From Planctomycetales bacterium (GTDB taxonomy: Bacteria > Planctomycetota > Planctomycetia > Pirellulales > Lacipirellulaceae), in NCBI GenBank assembly GCA_020427145.1, contig JAGQOU010000037.1, positions 1 to 48,980 on the forward strand: a stretch of DNA of 48,980 bases. The letters run 5' to 3'. Shown one piece after another: positions 1 through 9,065 of this stretch. Under the pieces are notes generated by a model that searched no databases, was not told where the DNA came from, and saw nothing but the letters and a program-made list of their open reading frames with translations. How positions within the stretch are numbered: position 1 is the first letter of the stretch; each line of letters begins with the position of its first letter. Position numbers and translations under genes: made by a program.

Positions 1-362
1 GTGGCTTCGGTGCCGCTGTTGACCAGCCGCACCATTTCGACCGACGGCACGGCCTCGATGATCAGCTCGGCCAATTCGCTTTCGGCCTCGGTCGGCGCCC
101 CGTAGCTTGTGCCGCGGGCGAGGGCCGCCTCCAACGCAGCGACGACCTGCGGGTGGCGATGCCCCAGGATCATCGGCCCCCAGGAGCCGATGTAGTCGAC
201 GTAGCGATTGCCGTCGACGTCCCACAGGTAGGCGCCGGCGGCGCGATCGATGAACACGGGCGTGCCGCCGACGGCCCCGAACGCGCGGGCCGGACTGTTG
301 ACGCCGCCGGGCATCAGTTGCTGGGCTCGGTCAAACGCGGCAACGCTACGATCGCGATTCAT
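1..362 (-). CDS. hemL: glutamate-1-semialdehyde 2,1-aminomutase, N-terminal part (cut by window edge)
   Basis: The reverse strand encodes the first 120 or so residues of a glutamate-1-semialdehyde aminomutase, the PLP enzyme that makes 5-aminolevulinate for tetrapyrrole synthesis in the cytoplasm. It starts [20 protein letters not shown] and runs through family-typical stretches: [40 protein letters not shown] and [11 protein letters not shown], the last being the start of the PLP-phosphate-binding region. The active-site lysine lies beyond the window. The ATG at 362 has a GGAG five bases upstream, which supports this start. It lies 84 bases downstream of the kinase gene on the same strand, so the two could be co-transcribed, though nothing links their functions. 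The identification rests on recognised sequence and is firm. Confidence 0.95.
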   Translation of the reverse strand, partial: MNRDRSVAAFDRAQQLMPGGVNSPARAFGAVGGTPVFIDRAAGAYLWDVDGNRYVDYIGSWGPMILGHRHPQVVAALEAALARGTSYGAPTEAESELAELIIEAVPSVEMVRLVNSGTEA

Positions 363-446
363 GGCATCTCCGGGGGCGACGACGGGTGACGGGGGCGTCG
401 TATAGAAGATAACCGAGCCGCGCGGATGCCGACAGCGGCGCCCGCG

Positions 447-2267
447 CTACTCGGCCAACTGGTTCAGTCGCCCGTTGGCTTCCCGCACGACGTCCGCGGC
501 CCAGGGCTGATCCTGATACAACTCGACCAACCCCTGGTACATGCGCCGGGCCGCCTGGGGATTCGTCCGAGCGATTTTCTCCGCCGTCGCAAGTCGTGCG
601 CGCAGCAGCGGCAGCTGCGCGGCCGCGTCCTCGTCGAGCGTTTCGCGCAGGCGACGCAATTCCAGGTCCGCCGCGCGCAACCAGCGGCGTTGCGTCTCGT
701 CGAGCGCGAGCGCCGGATCGTCGAACCGCTCGTCGCCGTCGGCGTTCGGATCGACGCCGAACAGCCGCAACAGATTCGCCAGCTTCTCGGCAGCGCCGGC
801 GGGGTCAGTCTCGCGAGACGCCATCGCGGCGGCGTACCACCGCGCCGAGGGCTGCGCTTGTGCGTCGCCGCGGAGTCGCACGCGGCTCCGCAGGCCTTTG
901 GCCATGTCGAGCAATTCGAGGTCTTGCTGGTACTCCAGAAATTCCTCGGCGCGAGCGTCGTCGGGGAACCGCTCAAGAAAATCGGCGATATCGGCGCGGT
1001 GGTCTCGCAGCCCCGACGTGCGATCGTCTGCCACTGCCGCGGTAACCTCTTGATAGATGTCATCAGCCGACGCAGGACGGGTGATGCGGTAGCCGCCGTA
1101 AATGAGCGCAGCCAGCGCGGCCGCCAAGCCCGCCAGCGACGCCCACTGGGCCCAGTGGCTCTCCTCGGCCTCGCGCTCGCTGCGCAAGGCGTCCTCGGCC
1201 ACGGTCGTGAATCGACTGGTACGCCTTTCGGCCGGCGCGGAAACGCCTCGTTCGTCGTCTTCCGCGGCGGCGTCCTCCGCCAGCGTCGCGGCGTCGTACA
1301 GAGCTTCGCCGCCGGTTTCCACCGTGATCAACGAGATGGGTTCGCCGGGCAGCGTCGCGTCGCTGTCCGGCGCTGCGGTGGCCGAGCTGCCGTGGTCCGG
1401 GGATGGCGCCGCTTGGTGCGAGGCGGCTTCCGTTTCCGCCTCCTTTCGCGACAACGCTTTGGCCATCGCTTCCATGTGGCGGCTGAGCACCAGCACGTTG
1501 GGGAACCGTTCGGCAGGTTCCTTGCTCAGCAGTTGCCGGATCAGGCGATCGAGTTGCTCCGGCGTTTGCGGAGCATAGCGCCGCACCGGCTCCGGTTCCG
1601 CGTAGCGCTGCATTTGCAGCATTTCGGGCATGGTCTTGGCGCGAAACGGCGGCCGCCCGGTGAGCAGCGCGTACATCACGCAGCCGAGGGCGTACTGATC
1701 GCACTTGTCGGTGACCGCCCGCCCGTCGGCTTGCTCGGGCGACATGTAATCGGCCGTGCCCAACACGCCGCCGGCGGTGGTGAGCTGGTTGGCGCCAAAC
1801 AGCCGCGCGATGCCGAAGTCGGCCAATTTCACCCGCCCGTCGGGCGCCAGCAGAATGTTGGCCGGTTTGATATCGCGATGCACGACGCCGTGGTCGTGCG
1901 CATGCTTCAACGCCCGGCACAGCTGAACGGCGATATCGAGCGTTTCGTGCCAGTCGAAGCGGCGGCCGTTGTTGAGCTCTTCGTCGAGGCTTGGCCCGTC
2001 GACGCGTTCCATTGAGTAGAACAGCACGCCGTCGTCTTCGCCGTAGCCGAACATGCGGACGATGCCGTCGTGCTGCAGCTTCTTGAGCGACTCGATCTCG
2101 GCTTCAAACCGTTCGCGAAAGCCCTCGGCGGCCGCGAGATGGGGGCTGAGCGCCTTGACGGCCGCCACCTGCCCGGTTTTCGAGTCGACCGCGGCGTACA
2201 CGGCTCCCATGCCGCCTTTGCCGATCCGCTTGCCAATGCGGTAAGGCCCGAGTTGCTTCGACTCCAT
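447..2267 (-). CDS. Hanks-type serine/threonine protein kinase with one membrane segment
   Basis: This 606-residue protein has a complete eukaryotic-type kinase domain at about residues 8-270. Visible elements are the glycine loop GKGGMGAVY (17-25), the ATP-binding lysine K38, the helix-C glutamate near 57, the catalytic loop HRDIKPAN (130-137, D132), the DFG motif (150-152) and SPEQ (176-179, the usual APE position). All catalytic residues are present, so it should be active. An acidic, Ala-rich linker follows (about 275-370), then one membrane segment (about 373-392) and a roughly 210-residue extracytoplasmic domain rich in Arg/Ala/Glu helices, which may be TPR-like. This is the usual PknB-like topology with a sensor outside. 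The sensor does not resemble PASTA domains, and its ligand is unknown. A GGAG ten bases before the ATG supports the start. Confidence 0.93.
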   Translation of the reverse strand: MESKQLGPYRIGKRIGKGGMGAVYAAVDSKTGQVAAVKALSPHLAAAEGFRERFEAEIESLKKLQHDGIVRMFGYGEDDGVLFYSMERVDGPSLDEELNNGRRFDWHETLDIAVQLCRALKHAHDHGVVHRDIKPANILLAPDGRVKLADFGIARLFGANQLTTAGGVLGTADYMSPEQADGRAVTDKCDQYALGCVMYALLTGRPPFRAKTMPEMLQMQRYAEPEPVRRYAPQTPEQLDRLIRQLLSKEPAERFPNVLVLSRHMEAMAKALSRKEAETEAASHQAAPSPDHGSSATAAPDSDATLPGEPISLITVETGGEALYDAATLAEDAAAEDDERGVSAPAERRTSRFTTVAEDALRSEREAEESHWAQWASLAGLAAALAALIYGGYRITRPASADDIYQEVTAAVADDRTSGLRDHRADIADFLERFPDDARAEEFLEYQQDLELLDMAKGLRSRVRLRGDAQAQPSARWYAAAMASRETDPAGAAEKLANLLRLFGVDPNADGDERFDDPALALDETQRRWLRAADLELRRLRETLDEDAAAQLPLLRARLATAEKIARTNPQAARRMYQGLVELYQDQPWAADVVREANGRLNQLAE

Positions 2268-2513
2268 ATGCGATTTGCTCCGCCGCCAATGTCCGCCCCA
2301 GTTTTCGCGCAGAAAGATCCTGCCGGGATGGCTCCATCCTAACAGCGGCCGCCGCCCGCAGCCAGCAACGCTAGCGGGCCCGCGGCCGCCGTTCGTCGTC
2401 GCGGCCCATGCCAGCAGAGCCAGCGACCTTGAGCCGCTCGGCCGGTTTTCCTACAAGACGCCTCCTCTATTCCGCGGCGTCGAGCCGCTTGCTTAATTTG
2501 CGAGGAAGCCGTC

Positions 2514-4217
2514 ATGGCATTCTTACGCGCGGTTGGCGCTGTCAGTGCGGCTTGGGTAGCGCTCGCGCCGTTTGCAACAACGGTATGCGGCGAGCAGCCT
2601 GGCGCCTTTCCGTATATCGCGTACGTCGTATCCGACCAAGCCGCGGTGCGTAGCGGGCCGGGCGATTCGTTTTACGCCGCCGGCGATCTGGCGCGCGGTC
2701 GCGCCGTCGAAGTCTATCGCCACGACGCCAACGGTTGGTGCGCCATACGACCGCCCGAAGGGAGCTTCAGCCTGGCGCCCGTCGAGGCCCTGCAGGTCGT
2801 GGGGCCTCGCGTGGCGGAAGTCGTCGCCGAGGGCGCCGCGGTGCGCGTCGGCAGCCGGCTCACCGATCAACTGAACGTGGTGCAAGTGAAACTCATGTTG
2901 GGCGAGCGCGTCGAGGTGCTCGCGCCTCCCCGGCTAGGCGACCCGCTGGTACGCATCGCACCGCCATCGGGGGAGTTTCGCTTTGTCGCCGCGGGCGACC
3001 TCTCACGCGAACCGCCCACCGAACAAACGCCGCAAGGGCGGCAGCCCGCGACAACAGGTTCGCGGTGGCGGGCATACGGCGCCCGTCACCGCGACGAGGC
3101 CGAACCGGCGATTGTCGTGCCCGACGCCGCCAGCGAAACCAGCGCGTCGCCGCGACCGTTGGCGCCCGTGACCATGCTGGGGGCGAATCCCGCCGTGCCG
3201 ACGCGGCTGGCCGACCCCATCCAAATCGTGCCGGGTTCGCCGGCCGCGGTGCAGCCGATGCGTTACGAGGTGGAAGGCGAGGCAGCCGCGCAGCGTCCAC
3301 CCGCCCCGGCGTCGACCTCGCCGCCCGCGCCGACGGCTCCTGCCCCGGCTGCCCAGGTTCCGATGAGTGCCGCGACCATGGCGCCTGCGCCCAGCGCGTC
3401 TGCCGGACCGCTGCCGCGGATTCGGTTCGAAGGGCGCAACGTTCGCTCGTCCGTGCCCGTGACGCGCGAAGTCGCCGAACTGCAACTCGACCTGTCGCGG
3501 GCAATCGTCGCGCCGCCGCAACCGTGGTTGCTGGCCGGCCTGCGCGAGGAAACGACCACCGCGTTGGGGCATGCCCAAACGGCAACCGAACGCGAACAGC
3601 TGCGCGAGCTTCTCGCCCGCATCGTGCTGTTGGAGGAGATTGCCAACGAGCGCGCACGGATTGCGGTCGCTCGCGATGCGGCCGCGCGCGACGAAACGAC
3701 GCCCCGTGACGGAAGCGAAGCGCGCTTGGCCGACCGAGCCGGCGCCGGTATGACGGAACCGACCGAACCCTTGGACGTCTTCGACGCGCAAGCCGCCGCC
3801 GCTGGCAGCGACGACGGCGCTTCGCCCGGCGAGTCGGATGACATCCGCGCACTGGTGCGGCGCGATCTGGGGCTCTCGAACCGACCGGCCGACGATCCTT
3901 CGGCGATCACGCCCACTCCGCGCGACGCCGCTGAACCGCCACAGTATGCGGGCACGGAAGCCCGCTACGACGCGGTTGGCACACTCAAGCCGGTCGTATC
4001 GCGGCGCAGCCAGGCGCCGCAGTATGCCCTGATTGATGACAACGGCCAGATCGCAGCACTCATCACGCCATCGCCGGATCTCAACCTGCAAGAGTACATC
4101 GGCCAACGGGTCGGCGTGGTGGGATCGCGCGGCTACATGCCCGAGTTCCGCCGCGCCCACGTCACCGCGACGCGCGTAACGTTGCTGGAAGCCGGCAGCG
4201 GCGTGCTGCTGCGGTAA
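2514..4217 (+). CDS. exported SH3-like domain protein with Pro/Ala-rich linker
   Basis: This is a 567-residue protein with a probable signal peptide (residues 1-26, hydrophobic core from AVGAV to VALAPFATTV, cleavage near CGE). A bacterial SH3-like domain follows at about 34-96 (AAVRSGPGDSFYAAGDL, VEVYRHDANGWCAIRPPEG). A second, more diverged SH3-like repeat spans about 99-160. A long Pro/Ala/Thr-rich, low-complexity region (about 165-290) links to a charged helical stretch (about 310-400). The last 70 residues form a compact domain (QYALIDDNGQIAALITPSPD, then YIGQRVGVVGSRGY) that I recognise only as common in planctomycete envelope proteins. A peptidoglycan or periplasmic binding role is plausible from the SH3 domains but unproven. 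GAGGAA about seven bases upstream of the ATG supports the start. Confidence 0.8.
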   Translation: MAFLRAVGAVSAAWVALAPFATTVCGEQPGAFPYIAYVVSDQAAVRSGPGDSFYAAGDLARGRAVEVYRHDANGWCAIRPPEGSFSLAPVEALQVVGPRVAEVVAEGAAVRVGSRLTDQLNVVQVKLMLGERVEVLAPPRLGDPLVRIAPPSGEFRFVAAGDLSREPPTEQTPQGRQPATTGSRWRAYGARHRDEAEPAIVVPDAASETSASPRPLAPVTMLGANPAVPTRLADPIQIVPGSPAAVQPMRYEVEGEAAAQRPPAPASTSPPAPTAPAPAAQVPMSAATMAPAPSASAGPLPRIRFEGRNVRSSVPVTREVAELQLDLSRAIVAPPQPWLLAGLREETTTALGHAQTATEREQLRELLARIVLLEEIANERARIAVARDAAARDETTPRDGSEARLADRAGAGMTEPTEPLDVFDAQAAAAGSDDGASPGESDDIRALVRRDLGLSNRPADDPSAITPTPRDAAEPPQYAGTEARYDAVGTLKPVVSRRSQAPQYALIDDNGQIAALITPSPDLNLQEYIGQRVGVVGSRGYMPEFRRAHVTATRVTLLEAGSGVLLR

Positions 4218-4230
4218 ACGCCCCTCGCGC

Positions 4231-4318
4231 CGGGAGTGCGAAGCTCTGCTGAGCCAGAGAGATCGACTGAGCCAGAGCGTTAGGTCCGCGCGCCGCTCGC
4301 CAGAGCCATGCCCTCCCG
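4231..4318. repeat. intergenic inverted repeat, copy A
   Basis: The left arm at 4231-4255 begins CGGGAGTGCGAAGCTCTGCT. The right arm at 4294-4318 is its imperfect reverse complement, ending GCCATGCCCTCCCG. An internal short direct repeat, GAGCCAGAG, occurs at 4251 and again at about 4269. The left arm is nearly identical to the reverse complement of the right arm of copy B at 37598-37666, so the two belong to one dispersed family. The element fills most of the 231-base gap between two convergent genes, a typical site for REP-like elements and bidirectional terminators. No transposase is near it. Confidence 0.65.
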
Positions 4319-4448
4319 TCTGGAACAAAGCCAGGCGTAAGCCTCCGGGTAGCTACGGCTTGGCCCCAGCAGCGCAAGAGCAGCAGCTTCGCGCGTTATG
4401 CAGGCGCCTGCGCAAAGCGAGCGAGCGGGGTGCGGCCAACACAGCGAA

Positions 4449-5807
4449 CTAACGCCGCTGGGTGTTGAGAATCTCCGTCGCTCGCGCGGCGACGCGGGCG
4501 TCGTTGTCATGCACCGCACGGCGGCGGGCAATCTCCGGCAGTTGCGGATCGTGCATGGCCGCCAGCAGCGAGAGGGCCTCGATGCGCGTCTCTGCGTCGC
4601 CTGACTCCGCCAACTGCCGCAGTATGCGACGGCTCTCCCCCGAGGGAACTCGCGTGAGCCGCTCTGCAAGCGTCAGCTGGGCCGGCGGCGGCGAGCCGGC
4701 GGATTGGCCCGCGGCGGAGGTTTCGTTCACCGGCGTGCCGCGCTCCGCGAGTTCGCGACGGATGGCGGCGGCTTGAAAGTGATCGGCTGTCGGGAGCTGC
4801 CGCAACAAGGCCTCGGCTGGCGCATCACGCAGCATGCGGGCCTGGTCGCGCACCTCCAGCGGCGTCGGCAGCGGGGCCAAACGCACCGCGGCGCCAATTC
4901 CACCCCCTGGACCCGTGGCGGCGGGGGCTTCACTGCGTGGCAACGCCTGAGCAACGGCTTCGCTGTTGCTCTTCGCAGCGGCATCGACCAGCGGAGGCTC
5001 GGCGACCCGTGACTGGACCAGCGGTGGTTCAGCGAGCGGCGGCTCGACGAGCGGTTGCATCGCGATCGGCGAGGCGCTCCGATCGGTCGTTGGCGGCGCC
5101 GTCGACCAGAGCGAGGCAGGTTGACGCGGCGCCGCCGAACCGACGACCGCGTTGCCCGGCCGAGGCGGGCGCTCCGCCGGGGTGGCCAGCAGGTGCATGT
5201 CCATCGCCGGCGCCTGCAATTCGCGAAACGCCGTGGTTTGAGCCGGATCGGCCGCGTGAGGCTGAGCGCGACGCCGGGGGAGCGTGGCCAAAATCGCTTC
5301 GCAGTCGGCAATCAATCCGGCCGCCTCGTCCGGCGGCAACGCCTCGCTCAGTTCCATCGATAGCATGGCAAACGTCTCGCACCATCGCACGTCGTTCGCG
5401 GCGAACTGCCCGACCCGCGCCCGCAGCACGCGGACCGCTTGCGTGAGCGGTTGCAGCAAGGCGCCAGCGTCGCTCGTTTCGCGCCAATTGACCAACCAGA
5501 TTTCGAGGCGCTCGTCGAGTTCGCGCCGGGCAGGCGTCGCTAAGTCGGCGCGCGGCTCGGCAGCCAGCCAAGCCAAGCGTTCCACGCCAACCGTCCCCAA
5601 TTCGGGCAGCCGAGCAACGGCGCCCGCGGCGCGACCGTCGGGCGCATGCAGCGCGGCCAATGCCAGCCGGTCGGCGCGGGCCTGACGGTACCATCCTTCC
5701 ATGTGGTTGTACGCCAGCGAGGCCACAGCGCACGCGGCCCCCGCGGCGGCGAGCAGCTTGAGGCTCGCCCCCAGCAACGGGCGTTTGGCAGGAGACGCGG
5801 AGGTCAC
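4449..5807 (-). CDS. membrane-anchored protein of unknown function with HEAT-like C-terminus
   Basis: The reading frame stays open back to 6245, but that would overlap the divergent pheA gene. I place the start at the GTG at 5807, just before TSASPAKRPLLGASLK, giving 452 residues. No clear ribosome site supports this choice. A single hydrophobic segment at about 11-32 (LLGASLKLLAAAGAACAVAS) looks like an N-terminal anchor. It is followed by an Ala/Arg/Leu-rich helical region, a Pro-rich linker with four EPPL-type repeats (4982-5060) and a last 70 residues resembling HEAT repeats (RRILRQLAESGDAETRIEAL and AARATEIL). I do not recognise a family. The topology suggests a periplasmic helical scaffold. 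It is divergent from pheA with about 196 bases between the starts. Confidence 0.7.
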   Translation of the reverse strand: MTSASPAKRPLLGASLKLLAAAGAACAVASLAYNHMEGWYRQARADRLALAALHAPDGRAAGAVARLPELGTVGVERLAWLAAEPRADLATPARRELDERLEIWLVNWRETSDAGALLQPLTQAVRVLRARVGQFAANDVRWCETFAMLSMELSEALPPDEAAGLIADCEAILATLPRRRAQPHAADPAQTTAFRELQAPAMDMHLLATPAERPPRPGNAVVGSAAPRQPASLWSTAPPTTDRSASPIAMQPLVEPPLAEPPLVQSRVAEPPLVDAAAKSNSEAVAQALPRSEAPAATGPGGGIGAAVRLAPLPTPLEVRDQARMLRDAPAEALLRQLPTADHFQAAAIRRELAERGTPVNETSAAGQSAGSPPPAQLTLAERLTRVPSGESRRILRQLAESGDAETRIEALSLLAAMHDPQLPEIARRRAVHDNDARVAARATEILNTQRR

Positions 5808-6003
5808 GAAGGGCGGCTCGGGGAAATGCGGGAAGGGGGCCAGGTTGCTCTCGACGAGTGGGCGGATTCTCGCGAAAAACCCGGTTGGCCGGCAAGGCCA
5901 GCTGCCGGCGCCAGGGCTGCGCAGCACCCCCAAACCCTCGGGGCCGACGGCGGCCGCTGACGGTCCCCCTTCCCTCGTTGCCCATCGCAACCATACTGAC
6001 AGC

Positions 6004-7095
6004 ATGAGCAAGCCAGCTGACAGCGACCGCCCCGGCCGGGCGCCCACCGCGGCGCAACTTCGCAAACTCGACCGCGAGATTGCCGAGCTGTTGGTGCGCC
6101 GCGCCCAACTCGCGCTCGCCCGCGGCGACGCCGAACTCGCGGGCGACGCCGCCGAGCAGTCGCTGCTGGCCGCCGACAAGGTCGACCTCGCCCCCTTAGA
6201 CGCAGCGGCGCTGCGCGCCGTGTTCCGCGAGTTGCACAGCGGCATCCGGGCGGCGTCGGCGCAGACCCGCGTCGCTTATTTGGGACCCGAGTTCACTTAT
6301 AGCCATCTCGCGGCAATGGCGTGGTTTGGCCAAAGCGTCGACCTGACCCCGGTGGCCACCATCGCGGCGGTGTTCGACGAAGTGGAGCAAGGCGACGCGG
6401 AGTTTGGCGTCGTGCCAATTGAAAACTCGACCGATGGTCGCGTCGCCGACGCACTGCACTGCCTGGCCCGCGCGTCGCGCGGCTCGCATCATGTGCAGAT
6501 TTGCGCCGAAGTGCCGCTGCGAATTCGCCATTGCCTGTTGGGGCAGGGACCGCGCTCGACGATCCGCCGGGTTTGCAGCAAACCCCAGGCGTTGTCGCAG
6601 TGCCGCAACTGGTTGGCCGCGCATCTGCCCCATGCCGAATTGAGCCCGACCGCCAGCACGGCCGAAGCGGCGCGGCTGGCGATTGCCGATCCCGCTACGG
6701 CCGCCATCGCCAGCGAACAGGCGGGCGTGAACCACTCGCTGATGGTGCTCGCGCGTCACATCGAGGACAGTTCCGACAATGTCACGCGGTTCGCGGTGAT
6801 CGGTCGCGCGAGCGGCGCCAAAACGGGGCGCGACAAGACCGCGCTGGTATTCGAAGCTCCGCACGAGCCGGGCGCCCTGGCCGACGCCATGGCAATCTTC
6901 AAACGGCAGAAGCTCAACCTCACCTGGATCGAGTCGTTCCCTGTGCCCGACGAACGGGGGCGTTACTACTTCTTCGTCGAGTTCCAAGGCCATGCCAGCG
7001 AGCTGCATCCGCGACGTGCGCTGGCGGCGTTGGAGAAGAAGGCGACGCGACTGACCGTGCTCGGCTCGTATCCCGAAGGGGCGGTCGTCGGTTAG
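6004..7095 (+). CDS. pheA: bifunctional-type PheA: chorismate-mutase-like domain, prephenate dehydratase, ACT domain
   Basis: The 363-residue protein has the P-protein layout: an AroQ-like helical domain (about 15-85), prephenate dehydratase (about 88-268, starting RVAYLGPEFTYSHLAAM) and an ACT regulatory domain (about 276-360). The dehydratase carries GVVPIENSTDG and the catalytic TRF in NVTRFAVIG (about 261). The ACT domain has PGAL and IESFP, the positions that bind phenylalanine in the family, so feedback inhibition is likely. It should convert prephenate to phenylpyruvate in phenylalanine synthesis. The mutase domain looks weak: the Lys and Arg that align with E. coli K39 and R51 appear to be replaced (GDAEL, AAEQSLL). 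The ATG at 6004 is chosen because the AroQ homology begins soon after; the frame is open further upstream. Confidence 0.92.
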   Translation: MSKPADSDRPGRAPTAAQLRKLDREIAELLVRRAQLALARGDAELAGDAAEQSLLAADKVDLAPLDAAALRAVFRELHSGIRAASAQTRVAYLGPEFTYSHLAAMAWFGQSVDLTPVATIAAVFDEVEQGDAEFGVVPIENSTDGRVADALHCLARASRGSHHVQICAEVPLRIRHCLLGQGPRSTIRRVCSKPQALSQCRNWLAAHLPHAELSPTASTAEAARLAIADPATAAIASEQAGVNHSLMVLARHIEDSSDNVTRFAVIGRASGAKTGRDKTALVFEAPHEPGALADAMAIFKRQKLNLTWIESFPVPDERGRYYFFVEFQGHASELHPRRALAALEKKATRLTVLGSYPEGAVVG

Positions 7096-7361
7096 CAGCC
7101 AGCTGAACAGAGGGACTGGCTCGCGGAACGTCGCCGCGAACGCGGGCGATGCACGCCATGGGGAACGCGCCTACCCCGTGTTCACCCCCCCGTTCAGCGG
7201 CCTGTGGTCTCCGCGATCGCGGGAGTTTGAGCCGAAAGATAACGAGCGGTCCGTGCGCGAAAAGGAGCCGCGCGACGGCGCCGTTGGCGGTTATACTGGG
7301 GGGCTGAAAACGTCGGCCGCGGCGTTCGATTCTGGTCGCATCCAGCCAGCGAGGCTTCCAC

Positions 7362-8972
7362 GTGCCCCTCTTGCCGCCAAACGTCATCTCCCGCGCCTTG
7401 CTCGGCGCGATCCTGTCGATCCTCGCCGTGACAGCGGACCGCGCCGGCGCCGCATTTACCGAGCAAGGACTTGCGGTGCTCGGGGGCGCCAATTTTGATT
7501 CGCGCAGCGCCTCGCTCGCCGACATCGACGACGACGGCGATCTCGATTTGTTCTTCCAGGGCAGCTTCGGCTCGCAACAACTGTTCCGCAATGAATTGGT
7601 AGAAAACGGGTCGCTCGCGTACACGAATATTTCCGCCTCGCTTCCGTCGGGATTGGGCTCGTCGTGGAGCGCCGCGTGGGGGGACTACGACGGCGACGGC
7701 CGCATCGACGTGTTCGTCGGACAAACGAACAACGGCGCCTCGGGCGACGTGCTGCACAACGATGGCGCCGGCGGCGGGTTTTCCAACACCAGCGTCGCCA
7801 CGGGGTTGAACGACCCGGGGTTTCACCAGAACGTTGCCTGGTGCGACATCGACGCCGACAACGATCTCGATCTCATCATCGGCATGGAGGGGCCCGAGAA
7901 GCACGAAATCTACTTGCAGGGGCCTGGTCACGTGTTTACCCCGGTTGGCGCCGCGGTTGGATTTCAAGAGCCCTTTGGCACCAAATCCTACGGCATGGCG
8001 ATTGGCGACTACGACGACGACGGCGACTTCGATATCTACATTTCGACCTGCCGCACCAACAACGATATTCGTAACAACTTCTACAAGAACATGCTCACCG
8101 AAACCGGCACGCTGTCGTTTGTCGACGTTGCCGATCTCAATGGCACGCAGAACACCAAGAACAGCTACGGCAGCGAGTTTCACGACTTTGACGATGACGG
8201 CGATCTCGACCTGTTCATGGTGGGGGCCGATCGGCAGCCCAATAAGATCTTTCGCAACAACGGCGACGGCAGCTTTACCGACGTCGATTCCCTCACAGGG
8301 CACGCCCTGGTCGACGACTTGGGCGGCGATTTCAACGGGGCTCGCCCAGTGGACTACGACAACGACGGCGATCTTGATCTGTATTTTCACGACCATCTGC
8401 CGGGAGCCAGAACGAGTTACGCGGGTATGTTGTACCGCAACGACGGCAACTGGCAGTTCACGAACGTCACGACTGCCGAGGGGCTCCACGCGCCAAATCA
8501 GGGCGCCTACGACAGCGTGTGGGGTGACCTCGATCGCGACGGCGACCAGGACCTCGTCATCCCGACCGACGGTGGAAGCGACGAACGCGTCTACCTGAGC
8601 GATGAGGCAGCCAACGGCAACCATTGGCTGTACGTGGAACTGGCTGGCCCCGAGGGCAACACGACGGGAATCGGCGCGTCGCTGTTCGCCACGATCAACG
8701 CAGGGACGCCCGAGGAGCGCACGCTCCGCCGCGAAGCGAACACCAACGCCGGCACGTTTGCGCAGAGCGACTTGCCGGTACACTTCGGCCTGGGTACGGC
8801 AACGGTCATCGATGAGCTGCGCATCGAGTGGCCGGACGGCACGGTGCAGGTATTGGCGAACGTGGCGGTCGATCAGTATTTCGCAGTAGCAATCGTGCCG
8901 GAGCCCGGAGGAGTCGCCATCGCGGCAATCGGGCTTGCGGCGATCTTGGCGTGCGGCGGCCGACGGCCGTAG
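7362..8972 (+). CDS. CRTAC1-like VCBS/FG-GAP repeat protein with ASPIC/UnbV domain and PEP-CTERM tail
   Basis: This exported protein of 536 residues starts at a GTG and has a signal peptide ending near ADRAGA (about residue 30). Seven calcium-binding FG-GAP/VCBS repeats follow, each with a D-x-D-x-D-G-like loop: DIDDDGDLDLFF, DYDGDGRIDVFV, DIDADNDLDLII, DYDDDGDFDIYI, DFDDDGDLDLFM, DYDNDGDLDLYF and DLDRDGDQDLVI. They should form a seven-bladed beta-propeller. The ASPIC/UnbV domain (about 415-500) includes GIGASLFATI and LRIEWPDGTVQ. The protein ends in a PEP-CTERM sorting signal: VPEPGG, a hydrophobic helix, then GGRRP. It is likely anchored or secreted by exosortase, but no exosortase is in the window. 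A TATACT at 7292-7297 could be its -10 box, but I see no good -35. The propeller ligand is unknown. Confidence 0.9.
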   Translation: MPLLPPNVISRALLGAILSILAVTADRAGAAFTEQGLAVLGGANFDSRSASLADIDDDGDLDLFFQGSFGSQQLFRNELVENGSLAYTNISASLPSGLGSSWSAAWGDYDGDGRIDVFVGQTNNGASGDVLHNDGAGGGFSNTSVATGLNDPGFHQNVAWCDIDADNDLDLIIGMEGPEKHEIYLQGPGHVFTPVGAAVGFQEPFGTKSYGMAIGDYDDDGDFDIYISTCRTNNDIRNNFYKNMLTETGTLSFVDVADLNGTQNTKNSYGSEFHDFDDDGDLDLFMVGADRQPNKIFRNNGDGSFTDVDSLTGHALVDDLGGDFNGARPVDYDNDGDLDLYFHDHLPGARTSYAGMLYRNDGNWQFTNVTTAEGLHAPNQGAYDSVWGDLDRDGDQDLVIPTDGGSDERVYLSDEAANGNHWLYVELAGPEGNTTGIGASLFATINAGTPEERTLRREANTNAGTFAQSDLPVHFGLGTATVIDELRIEWPDGTVQVLANVAVDQYFAVAIVPEPGGVAIAAIGLAAILACGGRRP

Positions 8973-9065
8973 TCCATCGTCCCGATCGCCCCATTCAAAA
9001 CGCAGGCAGACGCGGCGGAATCTCCGCTACGGAACTTGCAGTTCCCGCCGCCGACGTCGCACGCC

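Noticed and set aside
426-2015. 529-residue forward ORF opposite the kinase
   Set aside because: No motif or start signal; the kinase frame is complete.
3003-4328. 441-residue reverse ORF opposite the SH3-like gene
   Set aside because: Arg-rich shadow; the forward frame has a signal peptide and SH3-like repeats.
5808-6245. Upstream extension of the HEAT-like gene
   Set aside because: It would overlap the divergent pheA coding region, and the sequence does not look like protein of that family.
7292-7297. TATACT as a promoter of the VCBS/ASPIC gene
   Set aside because: No acceptable -35 at 16-18 bases; kept only as a remark in the gene entry.
7194-8783. 529-residue ORF on the reverse strand opposite the VCBS/ASPIC gene
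   Set aside because: Shadow of a strongly biased high-GC gene; the forward frame has clear repeats, a signal peptide and a PEP-CTERM tail, the reverse has no domain.
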